A DNA stretch of 64,000 nt from Paenibacillus sinopodophylli (GCF_005930355.1 NZ_VDBO01000004.1:289923-353922), one strand, 5' to 3'. Shown: positions 17,077 to 26,365, numbered from the stretch's first letter. Notes: generated from the sequence alone by a model not told the origin. Made by a program: numbers and translations.

Positions 17077-18009
17077 TTACAGGCTGCTAAGCGTTTCTGT
17101 AAGAACCGGAACGATTTGCGATTTGCGGGAAACTACACCCTTTAGTACAGCTTTATTGTCTGAGAGCGTTACATGGTAAGCTTTCTCTACAGCATGAGCT
17201 TGTGCTCCAAGTGCAAGCGCAACGGAATCATTGTTCAGGATATCGGTTACAACAAGCACGAACAAATCAAGACCTTTTGTCGCGATAATATCATGAAGTG
17301 CTGCTTCAAGCTCTACTTGACGGGATAGCACATCATTCGTATCCACCGCGTTCACTTGTGCGATTTCAACTTTGTAGCTGCCCATTGCGAATTCTTTGGC
17401 ATCAAGAGTAATCAATTGCGCAATGGTTTTGTCGCTAAGATCAGCACCTGCTTTAAGCATGTCCAGACCATAGCTCTCTGCGTTAACACCAGCGATTTCA
17501 GCCAGTTCACGCGCTGCAGCAACGTCTTGATCTGTGCAAGTCGGTGACTTGAACAGCAAGGAATCCGAAATAATAGCAGACAGCATCAGGCCAGCAATCT
17601 CTTTACGGATCTCTACGCCGTTTTCTTTGTACAGCTTATTCAGAATCGTTGCTGTGCAGCCAACAGGCTCAGCACGGAAGTACAATGGGTGGCTTGTCTC
17701 GAAATTAGCGATACGGTGATGATCGATTACTTCAAGCACGCGTACTCTGTCAATATCATTCGCGCTTTGTTGGCGCTCATTATGGTCAACCAAAATAACG
17801 GTATCTGTCTCGTCAGCAACATTCTCAATTAAGCGAGGAGCTGCGATGCCGAAATAATCAAGTGCATACTGTGTTTCGCCGTTCACGTCGCCGAGACGGA
17901 TTGCCTCAACGTCAGCACCCAGCTTGGTTTTCAGCTCAGCATAAGCAATTGCAGAAGTAATCGTGTCGGTATCCGGGTTTTTGTGCCCGAAAATTAGCGT
18001 TTTAGTCAT
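17077..18009 (-). CDS. ppaC: Manganese-dependent inorganic pyrophosphatase (family II)
   Basis: Hydrolyses pyrophosphate to two phosphates in the cytoplasm. 310 residues, normal. DHH superfamily motifs: FGHKNPDTDTI (7-17; His9, Asp13, Asp15), LVDHNE with Asp74, IDHHRI near 95-100, and the C-terminal DHHA2 domain ending in SRKSQIVP. No CBS or DRTGG insert, so it is the simple, unregulated form. RBS AAGGAG overlaps the region just upstream of the ATG (TTAAGGAGTTACTCCAA). Confidence 0.96.
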   Translation of the reverse strand: MTKTLIFGHKNPDTDTITSAIAYAELKTKLGADVEAIRLGDVNGETQYALDYFGIAAPRLIENVADETDTVILVDHNERQQSANDIDRVRVLEVIDHHRIANFETSHPLYFRAEPVGCTATILNKLYKENGVEIRKEIAGLMLSAIISDSLLFKSPTCTDQDVAAARELAEIAGVNAESYGLDMLKAGADLSDKTIAQLITLDAKEFAMGSYKVEIAQVNAVDTNDVLSRQVELEAALHDIIATKGLDLFVLVVTDILNNDSVALALGAQAHAVEKAYHVTLSDNKAVLKGVVSRKSQIVPVLTETLSSL

Positions 18010-18105
18010 TTGGAGTAACTCCTTAAAGGTTATTTGTCGGAAGAGCCTCGTCTAGCATGTGCGGCTCTAATCCTTTTGTACATTATACACTAGACGCATA
18101 GACGG

Positions 18106-19827
18106 CTACACGATAAAACGCTTATTCAACGATGAAAGCTCGTTTGACATTGCGCGAATCTGTTCCGCCGATGTGCTGACTTCATCCATCGAGACAATCT
18201 GAGCGCCGGAGTTGGTCGCAATGCCTTCGAATTGTATGGCTGCAAGGCGGGAGATTCTCTCCATCTCCTCAACCGAAGCCGCTACCTCCTCTGATTCGGC
18301 GGATACCTCCTCCGAGGCTGCTGACACTTCCTGCAGCTGTACATTAACCTGCTCCAGACCAGCAACGATGGACCCGAAGGCAGCACCCGCATCTTTTACC
18401 AGATGTAGTCCGCTCTCAACCGACCTCGTATTCAGCTCCATATCAGAAGACAGCTTCGTCGTTTGCTCCTGAATCGCGGTGATGAGCTCCCCGATCTGAG
18501 TGGCCGACAGCTGTGATTGCGTTGCAAGCTTGCGTACCTCCTCGGCAACGACAGCGAAGCCTTTGCCATTCTCACCCGCATGAGAAGCTTCAATAGCCGC
18601 GTTCAACGCCAGTAAATTCGTCTGCTTAGCAATACTCGACATGACGTGCGTTATTTCTCCGATCTCCCCCGAACGGCTGGCAAGATGCTGCGTTGACGCA
18701 AGCATCGCGGAGGCCTTTGCATGGATCGTCTCCATCTCAGCCATCGCCTCGACAATCAGTTCGTTGCCACGCTCTGTCTGCTCCATCGTCACCTGGGCTA
18801 CGTCCGATACAATAGCAGCCGACTCGGTTATCCGCAGCATGCTGTGCGTCATGCCTTCAACTGCCTTCGTCATGTCCGCAGCACGAATGACCTGTGTACT
18901 CGCGCCCCCCGATGCTTCCTGAATACTGGCAGCGATCAAGCGGCTCGCTTCCGTCGTGCTCCTTGCGTGGTGCGTGACGCCTTCCGAGGTGTGAAGCAAC
19001 CGATCGGAATTGTCTCGCATGCTTCGTATAACCGTTCGTGTATTCATCACGAGCTGATCGAACGTATAAGCAAGATGACCGATCTCATCCTTGCGATTCG
19101 TTCTAATCTCAACAGTCATGTCTCCTTCTCTTACTCTAGCAACCTGTGAGGTCAGCTTCAACAATGGACGTGTCAAGTAGCTGGCCAGCAGAAACACGAG
19201 CAGAATGCCGGACGCTATAATACCGCTCGTCACATAGAGGGTCGCTTTGCGATTATCGTCCATCAACGCATAGACATGCGTTGCATCGAAATCAGCCCCC
19301 ACAATTCCAAGCAACTCGCCAGTTTTACTCTTCAGTGGAACATATGCCGTAATCGTTGCCCCGTATTCCGAATCGTTCGATAACTCGCCAATCTGGGGCT
19401 TACCCTCTGCGAACGTTTGAATCATCCTCGGATATTCGTTTTCCTCGAGATCTCCAAGCGCTGAGAAATCGTCCGCTGCTGCATCCTGCGGGGCCCCGTC
19501 AACCACGTAGTAATAGACAGGCTTGCCGTTCTGTTCAGATTCTGCGAGCGTATACAAATATTTCAAACCATTCATTTCGCGCAGCGAGTTTAGTTGATCC
19601 CGCAGCTTGTCATAATACTCTGTTTCTCTCGATTCTACACTTAGCTTCACATAAGCCTCCAAATCGATCAGCTTTGCCGCATTCTCTGCTACTAGCTGCG
19701 CTTGCGCGCCTAATGAGCGCTCCACGAGTCCAGTTGACGAGCGATAGATCGTAAAGCCGAGCACTGTCCCTGCAAGCAGGATCAGAAGGGAGAAAAATAA
19801 AACCATTCTCGTCAATAAACGATTCAA
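18106..19827 (-). CDS. Methyl-accepting chemotaxis protein
   Basis: 573 residues. TM1 (about 7-28), extracytoplasmic Cache-like sensor domain (about 30-195, ending in GELLGIVGADFDA), TM2 (about 196-216), HAMP (about 217-270), then the signalling hairpin with the conserved tip IAKQTNLLALNAAIEASHAG and GFAVVAEEVRKLA. Methylation helices flank it. It signals to CheW/CheA at the pole. The ligand is unknown. No che genes are adjacent, as usual for receptors. Confidence 0.93.
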   Translation of the reverse strand: MNRLLTRMVLFFSLLILLAGTVLGFTIYRSSTGLVERSLGAQAQLVAENAAKLIDLEAYVKLSVESRETEYYDKLRDQLNSLREMNGLKYLYTLAESEQNGKPVYYYVVDGAPQDAAADDFSALGDLEENEYPRMIQTFAEGKPQIGELSNDSEYGATITAYVPLKSKTGELLGIVGADFDATHVYALMDDNRKATLYVTSGIIASGILLVFLLASYLTRPLLKLTSQVARVREGDMTVEIRTNRKDEIGHLAYTFDQLVMNTRTVIRSMRDNSDRLLHTSEGVTHHARSTTEASRLIAASIQEASGGASTQVIRAADMTKAVEGMTHSMLRITESAAIVSDVAQVTMEQTERGNELIVEAMAEMETIHAKASAMLASTQHLASRSGEIGEITHVMSSIAKQTNLLALNAAIEASHAGENGKGFAVVAEEVRKLATQSQLSATQIGELITAIQEQTTKLSSDMELNTRSVESGLHLVKDAGAAFGSIVAGLEQVNVQLQEVSAASEEVSAESEEVAASVEEMERISRLAAIQFEGIATNSGAQIVSMDEVSTSAEQIRAMSNELSSLNKRFIV

Positions 19828-20012
19828 TCTGAATACCCCTTCCCGAATAAAACAAACGTTGACACCATTTTACAAGATTCGACGTCGACTATTCTACTAT
19901 TAACAAAAAAAAGGCTGCCCCCGTCATCAAAGATGAGTTCGGACAACCATTCATTCTACAATATAAAGCTTAAACTACTGCTATCGCCATATGAGCATGC
20001 TAGTGGCCGCGA

Positions 20013-20591
20013 TTAGACCTTCAACCACGCCTCCAGCGTATTAAAGGTATCCTTAGCAGAATCGATTACCTGCTGTGCAGCTTCTTCCGAAGCAACGGAT
20101 TGCTCGATTACCCCGCGGAATTCAGCCCACTTGGCTCTCGTCTCTGTGCCATATGCGTTAAAATATTCTGTTCCTTTGTTCTCCTGCTCCGCAAGGGGCA
20201 GAAACTTACGAACCTGCTTCGTAATAATCTGTCCGCCCATCGTCGAGCCTTCAATGACGTACATGTACCCGAACGCTTGCGCGACTGTAGTCAGCTCAGG
20301 CAGCCCGCTGCATTCCGGGAGCTCGTTTATTTGTTCCGCGCTTTTTCCAAGCACAAGCAAATCCCGCTCCAGCAAAGGAGCTTTCGCTCTCTCGCCCAAA
20401 GAACTCTTGAACTCGCCCCACCCTGATAATTGTGCGATTATACGCTCTGCGGGCTTAATAAAGCCATAGAACTTCTCCAAATAAAGAGTGTATTCCTCCT
20501 GGGACAACGTCTGGTTCATAATGGCCTTAGCATAAGGATTGCTCTCGATCTGATCATGGTTCGGGGCTGTTTCCTCGCGAAGCCTTGTCAT
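20013..20591 (-). CDS. Biliverdin-producing heme oxygenase
   Basis: Oxidatively opens heme to biliverdin, CO and iron. 192 residues, the HO-1-like fold length. The proximal His is His12 in TAPNHDQIE, and the distal-helix signature GYMYVIEGSTMGGQII matches the family. It stands alone: no phytochrome, flavodoxin or heme uptake gene is adjacent, so either iron acquisition or bilin supply is possible. Downstream on its strand is the chemoreceptor gene. Confidence 0.92.
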   Translation of the reverse strand: MTRLREETAPNHDQIESNPYAKAIMNQTLSQEEYTLYLEKFYGFIKPAERIIAQLSGWGEFKSSLGERAKAPLLERDLLVLGKSAEQINELPECSGLPELTTVAQAFGYMYVIEGSTMGGQIITKQVRKFLPLAEQENKGTEYFNAYGTETRAKWAEFRGVIEQSVASEEAAQQVIDSAKDTFNTLEAWLKV

Positions 20592-20697
20592 AATGCTAAT
20601 AGATAACCTCTCCTCTCAACTGTAAATCTCTATCCATATTTCTATTATTATAAACGCAGTCATTTCATTACTCCAAATAGGAATTTCTTATAGCTCC

Positions 20698-21915
20698 CTA
20701 ATAAACCTGCTCCGATTCCCAGTCCCCCGTCAGCAATGCTGCATTCGGCAGCGGCAAGTGCAGGGCCTCTATAGCTTCATCCAAAAATTCAGCATCATAT
20801 CTAATGTCGGCATGGTGGACAAAAAGCCCTCCCTCCAAGCGCATGTTCTCCTGCTTGAGCAGCGTAAGCGTATGGATATCCTTCTTATACAGTGCAGCAT
20901 CCCATCTTACCTTCTTCATTACACGGGCGGTTAAATCCGCAGGAATCCCTTTCATCTTCGCCATGATCTTCGCCGCTTCGGCCGGCTCCTTGCGAAGAAA
21001 CTGATGGACGCGAAGATGAGCCTTTAGATAAGCAACGACAATCTCTCGATTGCCGCGTGCCCAGCTTTCCTCCGCAATAACTCCCGTCAGATAGTCCTCG
21101 CCAAGCTCCTCTTGAAACAGCACTTGCCCCGTGCCATGATACTGCACCAAGCTGAGATACGGCTCAACCAGCATACTGCATTCCACATTCCTCTGAACGA
21201 TGCCTGCCATCGTTACGTCCATATCCTGATGCAAGATGTGATTGGGATTTCCTCCTGCAGCGATCAGAAGCTTAGTTAGACGGTAACCTGAGCTGGATTG
21301 CGCTACCGTTCTCATCTTAAGCTTGGATATATCTGATACCTCACGTATATGTATACCTTTGCGAACGACCAAGGAAATACCACTGCCACGCCTTGATTTA
21401 CCGTCAAAGGCAATCAGTATCGACTGAAAAGAAGGCAGCAGTCTTGCCAATGAGCTGCTGAGCGCAATCGGGTAGTCACCCATTGAAGCGATCTGCACAT
21501 GCCCTCCGATCATTCCCTTAACAAGCTCCGGACCGTTCGCAGCATCTACCCATCTCACATCCTTGGCTCGTTCAGGATTAACTCGAAAAATTTCTTCCTC
21601 GAACCAACCTAGCTCCTTCATTATCGCGGCTGTCCATACATGAGCATAACTGCTTTGATAACCGATCGTTATGGTCCCTGAATGCTGCTCACCTGCTGCG
21701 ATTTTTGATTCCATCGCAGCTGCTCGCTGCGGAATTCCCGTAGAATGATGCTTGATCCAGCTCTCTAGCTCTATCGGATCGACAAGCACCTCTTTCCCAA
21801 GTTTGGTGTAAGGGAGATGCTTCTGCTTGCGCCATCTATCAAAAGTCGATCTGCTCACACCAAGCATATCCATTGCCTCATGTATCGAAAGTAGATTTAG
21901 CCGCTTATCAAGCAT
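20698..21915 (-). CDS. Predicted cytosolic sensor-regulator: excisionase-type HTH fused to SsuA/NMT1-like solute-binding domain
   Basis: 405 residues with no signal peptide or lipobox. Residues 1-56 form a MerR/excisionase-type DNA-binding domain (LLSIHEAMDMLGVSRSTFDR, then LPYTKLGKEVLVD and SWIKHH). From about 78 to 360 the protein resembles a periplasmic sulfonate/nitrate-binding protein (TITIGYQSSYAHVW, QIASMGDYPIA, LKMRTVAQSSSGYRLT, AYLKAHLRVHQFL). It is divergent from a matching ABC transporter (22094 on). The natural reading is a one-component regulator that senses a sulfonate-like ligand with a repurposed binding-protein domain. The DNA-binding function and ligand are inferred. Confidence 0.8.
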   Translation of the reverse strand: MLDKRLNLLSIHEAMDMLGVSRSTFDRWRKQKHLPYTKLGKEVLVDPIELESWIKHHSTGIPQRAAAMESKIAAGEQHSGTITIGYQSSYAHVWTAAIMKELGWFEEEIFRVNPERAKDVRWVDAANGPELVKGMIGGHVQIASMGDYPIALSSSLARLLPSFQSILIAFDGKSRRGSGISLVVRKGIHIREVSDISKLKMRTVAQSSSGYRLTKLLIAAGGNPNHILHQDMDVTMAGIVQRNVECSMLVEPYLSLVQYHGTGQVLFQEELGEDYLTGVIAEESWARGNREIVVAYLKAHLRVHQFLRKEPAEAAKIMAKMKGIPADLTARVMKKVRWDAALYKKDIHTLTLLKQENMRLEGGLFVHHADIRYDAEFLDEAIEALHLPLPNAALLTGDWESEQVY

Positions 21916-21993
21916 CGATTTCCCGCCTCCTTAAGAACTGCTAAAAACGTTATTGTCATTCCTCTTCTTTCATGGTCGTTCATCGTCATTTCG

Positions 21994-22023
21994 TTGACAC
22001 AAACTCCGCATGGATCTTATAGT
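21994..22023 (+). promoter_or_regulatory. Sigma-A-type promoter of the sulfonate operon
   Basis: TTGACA (21994-21999), then 17 or 18 bp, then TTATAG/TATAGT (22017-22023). It reads into the solute-binding lipoprotein gene at 22094. Confidence 0.65.
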
Positions 22024-22037
22024 CAATTATAGAAATT

Positions 22038-22061
22038 AATCCTTACTAAGTCTATAGGATT
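22038..22061. promoter_or_regulatory. Candidate operator: inverted repeat downstream of the sulfonate operon promoter
   Basis: AATCCT (22038-22043) and AGGATT (22056-22061) are exact inverted arms, 12 bp apart, lying roughly +8 to +31 from the predicted start of transcription. It could be the site of the divergently encoded HTH/solute-binding fusion, or of a global sulfur regulator. Confidence 0.4.
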
Positions 22062-22093
22062 TTGAGACATTCAAATAATAGGAGGTTTATTCC

Positions 22094-23140
22094 ATGAAGG
22101 TATCGTCCAACAAAACGGTTTATATTCTGTACGTTTTACTGCTTACTTCCGCCATTACACTCACTGGCTGCGGCGGCGTTAAAACCACTACCGCGAGCTC
22201 ATCCGGCGATGGTGAGCCAGAAGTCGCAGAGCTTCGATACCAAGGCTGGACCGGTGCCGTATCCTTTCCTGAGCTTGCAGAGGACTTGGGATACTTAGCA
22301 CCAATTAAGCTCAATTATATTGGCAATACCATCAGCGGACCGCAAGACATTCAATCCGTCGTTACGGGAGATACCGACTTCGGCGGGGCTTTTAATGGAG
22401 CAATCGTCAAACTGATTGCCGCCAAGGCGGAAATCACTTCCGTGCTTGCGTATTACGGCTCGGATGATAGCACATGGACCGGCTACTATACACTTGATGA
22501 CAGCCCAATCAAGACGGCAAAAGATTTAATCGGCAAGAAAGTCGGCATGAACACATTAGGTGGACATCACGAAGCCGTCGTTAAAGAATATTTGTACCGT
22601 GCCGGTCTTACCCTAGATGAAATTAAACAAGTAACACTCGTCGTCGTACCACCCGTTTCAACGGAGCAATCGCTTAGAGACAAACAAATCGACATCGCTT
22701 CGCTTGGCGGCATATTACGAGATAAAGCATTGGAACGCGGCGGCATTCATCCCCTCTTCAAGGATACCGACTTGTTCGGCGTCTTCAGCGCTGGCAGCTA
22801 TGTTCTATCTAACAAGTTTATAGCAAAGAATCCGAATGCAACGCGCTTATTCGTCGAAGCAACTGCCAAAGCAATCGAGTGGGCGCGAACGACGCCGAGG
22901 GAAGAGGTCATCGCCAGATACGAGTCCATTATTAACAAGCGAGGCAGAAAGGAAGATGCCTCCTCCGTCAAATATTGGCGAAGTACAGGTGTCGCCGGCA
23001 AAGGCGGCCTCATCTCCGACAAAGAATTCGATACGTGGATTAGCTGGTTCGAGGCAGAAGGCACGCTCAAGAAAGGCCAAGTCAAAGCATCTGAGCTATA
23101 TACCAATGCATTCAGTCCTTACTTAAATGAAACCAAATAA
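22094..23140 (+). CDS. Sulfonate/nitrate/taurine-type ABC transporter, substrate-binding lipoprotein
   Basis: 348 residues. Lipoprotein signal with lipobox LTGC (Cys26), then a Ser/Gly-rich tether and an NMT1/SsuA-like two-lobe domain: RYQGWTGAVSFPELAEDLGY, VVTGDTDFGGAFNGAI, DLIGKKVGMNTLGGHHE, and VVPPVSTEQSLRDKQIDIAS. RBS AGGAGG precedes ATG 22094. First gene of a four-gene operon with ATPase, permease and flavin monooxygenase, which together point to import and desulfonation of an organosulfur compound. Confidence 0.9.
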   Translation: MKVSSNKTVYILYVLLLTSAITLTGCGGVKTTTASSSGDGEPEVAELRYQGWTGAVSFPELAEDLGYLAPIKLNYIGNTISGPQDIQSVVTGDTDFGGAFNGAIVKLIAAKAEITSVLAYYGSDDSTWTGYYTLDDSPIKTAKDLIGKKVGMNTLGGHHEAVVKEYLYRAGLTLDEIKQVTLVVVPPVSTEQSLRDKQIDIASLGGILRDKALERGGIHPLFKDTDLFGVFSAGSYVLSNKFIAKNPNATRLFVEATAKAIEWARTTPREEVIARYESIINKRGRKEDASSVKYWRSTGVAGKGGLISDKEFDTWISWFEAEGTLKKGQVKASELYTNAFSPYLNETK

Positions 23141-23164
23141 TTCAGCCATAGGAGGAGACTGCTC

Positions 23165-24043
23165 ATGACTGCCAAAATCAGCATCCAGCATGTTCAGAAA
23201 TCATTTCGTATCAAAAGAAATCTGGGGCACCTCGCGGAAGAATCGCAGCCTATATCAGCCTTACAAGATATTAACCTGGATGTGAAGCAGGGAGAATTCA
23301 TGGTGATAGTTGGACCGAGCGGATGCGGCAAATCCACTCTGCTTGATTTGCTCGCCGGCTTGACCAAGCCTAACAGCGGGCAGATCCTGCTCGACAACAA
23401 AGTGATTACAGGGCCTAATCTAGACCGGGGAATCGTGTTTCAGCAATATGCGCTATTCCCATGGAAAACAGCGCTTGAGAACGTAGAGTTCGGACTTGAG
23501 GCGAAGGGTATCACCCGCAAGAAACGTCGCGAAATCGCCGAACAGCATATTGCTTTGGTTGGACTCGCGGGATTCGAGAACCGTTATCCACATGAGCTGT
23601 CAGGGGGAATGAAGCAGCGGGTTGCGATTGCCAGAAGCCTTGCCTATGATCCCGAGGTACTGCTTATGGATGAACCATTCGCAGCGCTAGATGCCCAAAC
23701 TAGGGAAACGCTGCAGGGCGAGCTGCTTCGGATATGGGAGGCTACGAAAAAAACGATTATATTCATCACGCATGGCATAGAAGAAGCCGTTTATCTCGGA
23801 CAGCGCGTAGCTGTTATGACCTCTCGTCCCGGACGGATCAAAAAAATCATCACGATTCCCTTCGAAGCACGTACCAGCGAGGAGGATTTGCGTGCCAAGC
23901 CTGAATTCGTGCAGCTCCGGCATGAAATATGGGATTTGCTTAAAGACGAGGTTAGCAGAGCGCAGGAGCAGGAAAAGGCAAAAACCTTAAACAGCTTCTC
24001 ACACGGTAAATCTACTCTGAAAGAGGTGGCGAACGATGGCTAA
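23165..24043 (+). CDS. Sulfonate/taurine-type ABC transporter, ATPase
   Basis: 292 residues. Walker A GPSGCGKST (50-58), Q-loop FQQYALFPW, signature LSGGMKQR (145-152), Walker B LLMDEPFAALD (166-176), switch His in ITHGIEEAVYL. The SsuB/TauB subgroup is indicated by FPW and by the tail PGRIKKI. It hydrolyses ATP on the cytoplasmic face. AGGAGG-type RBS; its last eight bases overlap the permease gene. Confidence 0.94.
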   Translation: MTAKISIQHVQKSFRIKRNLGHLAEESQPISALQDINLDVKQGEFMVIVGPSGCGKSTLLDLLAGLTKPNSGQILLDNKVITGPNLDRGIVFQQYALFPWKTALENVEFGLEAKGITRKKRREIAEQHIALVGLAGFENRYPHELSGGMKQRVAIARSLAYDPEVLLMDEPFAALDAQTRETLQGELLRIWEATKKTIIFITHGIEEAVYLGQRVAVMTSRPGRIKKIITIPFEARTSEEDLRAKPEFVQLRHEIWDLLKDEVSRAQEQEKAKTLNSFSHGKSTLKEVANDG

Positions 24044-24872
24044 CAGCAGTACGGGCGAAACGATTGTTTTACGCACGAACAGAAGCTTAGAAGTGGCGGA
24101 GTGGTCCATGGATAAGCTTAGGAAAGTATTCAAGTTTTCAATTGTAATCCTTTCACTACTCGTCTTCTGGGAGATCGCTCCGCGTGTCGGCCTGGTCAAT
24201 GTAACGTTCTTTCCTCCGCTCTCGGAGGTACTTCAAGCATGGTGGCAGCTATTTATATCCGGCGATCTCGCGGAGCATATGATTGCGAGCCTGCTGCGAT
24301 CCGGCGGAGGCTTCCTGCTCGCCATTGCCATAAGTGTTCCACTTGGGCTGGCAATAGGCTGGTGGAAGCCGGTCGCGGAATATTTGAACCCGCTGCTTGA
24401 GCTTATGCGAAACACAGCGGTACTGGCGCTGCTGCCTGTATTCATCCTGCTGCTGGGGCTCGGCGAAACCTCAAAGATCGCTATCGTCTTGTATGCATGC
24501 TCATTCCCACTCTTGCTTAATACGGTCAGCGGCGTCAAAAACGTTGACCCGCTTCTAATCAAGTCTGCCCGCTCTATGGGGCTGACCTCGCTTCGTTTGT
24601 TCTATAAGGTCATCATTCCAGCTGCGCTGCCTACCATCTTTGTCGGCATCCGCCAAGCAGGTGCAAGCTCCATTCTAGTATTGGTTGCCGCAGAGATGGT
24701 AGGTGCACAGTCAGGACTTGGATACTTCATTCAATACGCACAGTTCAACTTCCAAATTCCCGGCATGTACGCTGGCATTATTACGATTTCTTTCATCGGG
24801 GTGGTGGTGAACTACTTATTGGTTGCACTGGAAAAACGTTTAACGAGATGGAAACAAACCTATAACGAATAG
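24036..24872 (+). CDS. Sulfonate/taurine-type ABC transporter, permease
   Basis: 278 residues with about six membrane segments. The permease EAA-loop appears as SARSMGLTSLRLFYKVIIPAA near 171-191, followed by LPTIFVGIRQAG, as in SsuC/TauC. The overlap with the ATPase gene implies translational coupling. ATG 24036 is preferred, giving an N-terminal cytoplasmic tail of about 35 residues; the Met at about residue 25 is an alternative. Confidence 0.93.
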   Translation: MANSSTGETIVLRTNRSLEVAEWSMDKLRKVFKFSIVILSLLVFWEIAPRVGLVNVTFFPPLSEVLQAWWQLFISGDLAEHMIASLLRSGGGFLLAIAISVPLGLAIGWWKPVAEYLNPLLELMRNTAVLALLPVFILLLGLGETSKIAIVLYACSFPLLLNTVSGVKNVDPLLIKSARSMGLTSLRLFYKVIIPAALPTIFVGIRQAGASSILVLVAAEMVGAQSGLGYFIQYAQFNFQIPGMYAGIITISFIGVVVNYLLVALEKRLTRWKQTYNE

Positions 24873-24887
24873 AAGGGTGCGATCGAT

Positions 24888-26249
24888 ATGAGTCATTCGA
24901 TAAGACAGCTGCATTTGAATTTATTTATTATGAACGCAGGGCATCATGAAGCCGCTTGGCGGCGCCAGGGGACGGAGCCTCAGAACATTACAGACATTAA
25001 ATATTTTGAACGGCTGGCAAAAACCGCTGAAGCAGCGAAGTTTGATTCCCTTTTTCTAGCGGACGGATTAGCAATTAATAATAATATCAAACATGGCGCT
25101 TTTATCGGACTTGAGCCTTTTACCCTGCTGTCCGCACTCGCCTCCGTGACGAATCGAATCGGACTAATCGGTACAGTATCCACTACCTACAACGAGCCGT
25201 TCCATGTCGCCCGCAAATTCGCTTCGCTTGACCATATCAGTAAAGGAAGAGCAGGCTGGAACATCGTAACCTCTGGAAGCTCCGTGGAAGCAAATAACTT
25301 TAATAAGGATACTCATTTGGAGCATAGCAAGCGCTATGAACGGGCGAATGAGTTTCTACAGGTGACAACCGGCCTGTGGGACAGCTGGGAGGATGACGCG
25401 CTCATTATTGATCGCGATTCAGGAACGTTCGCTGATCACCATAAGGTTCGCAGCATCAACCATGTTGGGGACTCCTTCAAAGTACGCGGCCCGCTTAATA
25501 TTCCGAGATCACCACAAGGCTACCCCGTCCTCGTTCAGGCCGGCTCCTCCGAGGACGGCAAGGAATTCGCGGCACAATATGCGGAGGCGATCTTCACCGC
25601 GCAGCAAACACTGCAGGATGCGCAGCACTTTTATTCCGATGTGAAATCACGCTTAGGCAAATACGGCCGCAGGTCGGAGCAGCTTCTGATCCTGCCCGGT
25701 ATTTGCCCCATTATCGGCGCTACCGAGTCGGAAGCGAAGGAGAAGGAACAGGAGCTGAACGAGCTTACGGTCATCGATTACGGACTAACCCAGCTGTCGC
25801 ATATGCTGAATATCGATTTGTTCACATACCCGCTCGACAGCAAGCTGCCTGAGCTGCCGCGCCTAGAGGACATCAATGGCAACAAAAGCCGATTCCAATT
25901 AGTAGTAGACCTAGCAACACGCGAAGATCTGACAATCAGACAGCTTCTGCACAGGCTCGCCGGCGGACGCGGACATCGCACCTTCGCGGGAACGGCTATC
26001 CAAGTTGCCGACCAGCTGGAAGAATGGTTCGTAAGCGGAGCGAGCGACGGCTTCAATATCATGCCGCCTTACCTGCCAGCCGGGCTTGAGGAATTTGCGG
26101 ACCAAGTCATTCCCGAACTGCAGCGCCGCGGCCTATTCCGCAAGGAATATGACGGCCACACCCTAAGGGAGCATTTTGGGCTAGAGCGCCCGGCTAACCC
26201 TCACTCAGCAGCCACTGAGGCGGGTGCGCCTGCTGTAGCCAACCTATAA
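24888..26249 (+). CDS. LLM-class flavin-dependent monooxygenase (NtaA/SnaA/DszA group)
   Basis: 453 residues, TIM-barrel luciferase-like, the length of the NtaA/DszA/SnaA branch rather than the shorter SsuD. Landmarks: LNLFIMNAGHHEAAWR at the N-terminus, FLADGLAIN, GTVSTTYNEPFHVARKFASL, DHISKGRAGWNIVTS, and SPQGYPVLVQAGSSEDGKEFAA. Such enzymes use reduced FMN and O2 to cleave C-S, C-N or sulfone substrates. Last gene of the transporter operon, 15 bp after the permease. The FMN reductase that must supply reduced flavin is not in the window. Confidence 0.92.
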   Translation: MSHSIRQLHLNLFIMNAGHHEAAWRRQGTEPQNITDIKYFERLAKTAEAAKFDSLFLADGLAINNNIKHGAFIGLEPFTLLSALASVTNRIGLIGTVSTTYNEPFHVARKFASLDHISKGRAGWNIVTSGSSVEANNFNKDTHLEHSKRYERANEFLQVTTGLWDSWEDDALIIDRDSGTFADHHKVRSINHVGDSFKVRGPLNIPRSPQGYPVLVQAGSSEDGKEFAAQYAEAIFTAQQTLQDAQHFYSDVKSRLGKYGRRSEQLLILPGICPIIGATESEAKEKEQELNELTVIDYGLTQLSHMLNIDLFTYPLDSKLPELPRLEDINGNKSRFQLVVDLATREDLTIRQLLHRLAGGRGHRTFAGTAIQVADQLEEWFVSGASDGFNIMPPYLPAGLEEFADQVIPELQRRGLFRKEYDGHTLREHFGLERPANPHSAATEAGAPAVANL

Positions 26250-26280
26250 CTCCGACTTATTTCAGCAACCAGCTATTAGT

Positions 26281-26333
26281 AAAAGCCCCACCCTCCTATT
26301 CTTCTCATGGAAAAATAGGAACGGTGGGGCTTT
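26281..26333. terminator. Bidirectional terminator between sulfonate operon and epimerase operon
   Basis: AAAGCCCCACC pairs with GGTGGGGCTTT, extended by TCCTATT/AATAGGA around a loop. Both strands end in T-rich sequence; convergent genes lie on each side. Confidence 0.88.
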
Positions 26334-26365
26334 ATTAGAATTAGCTTCATGACATCACTTGCACC

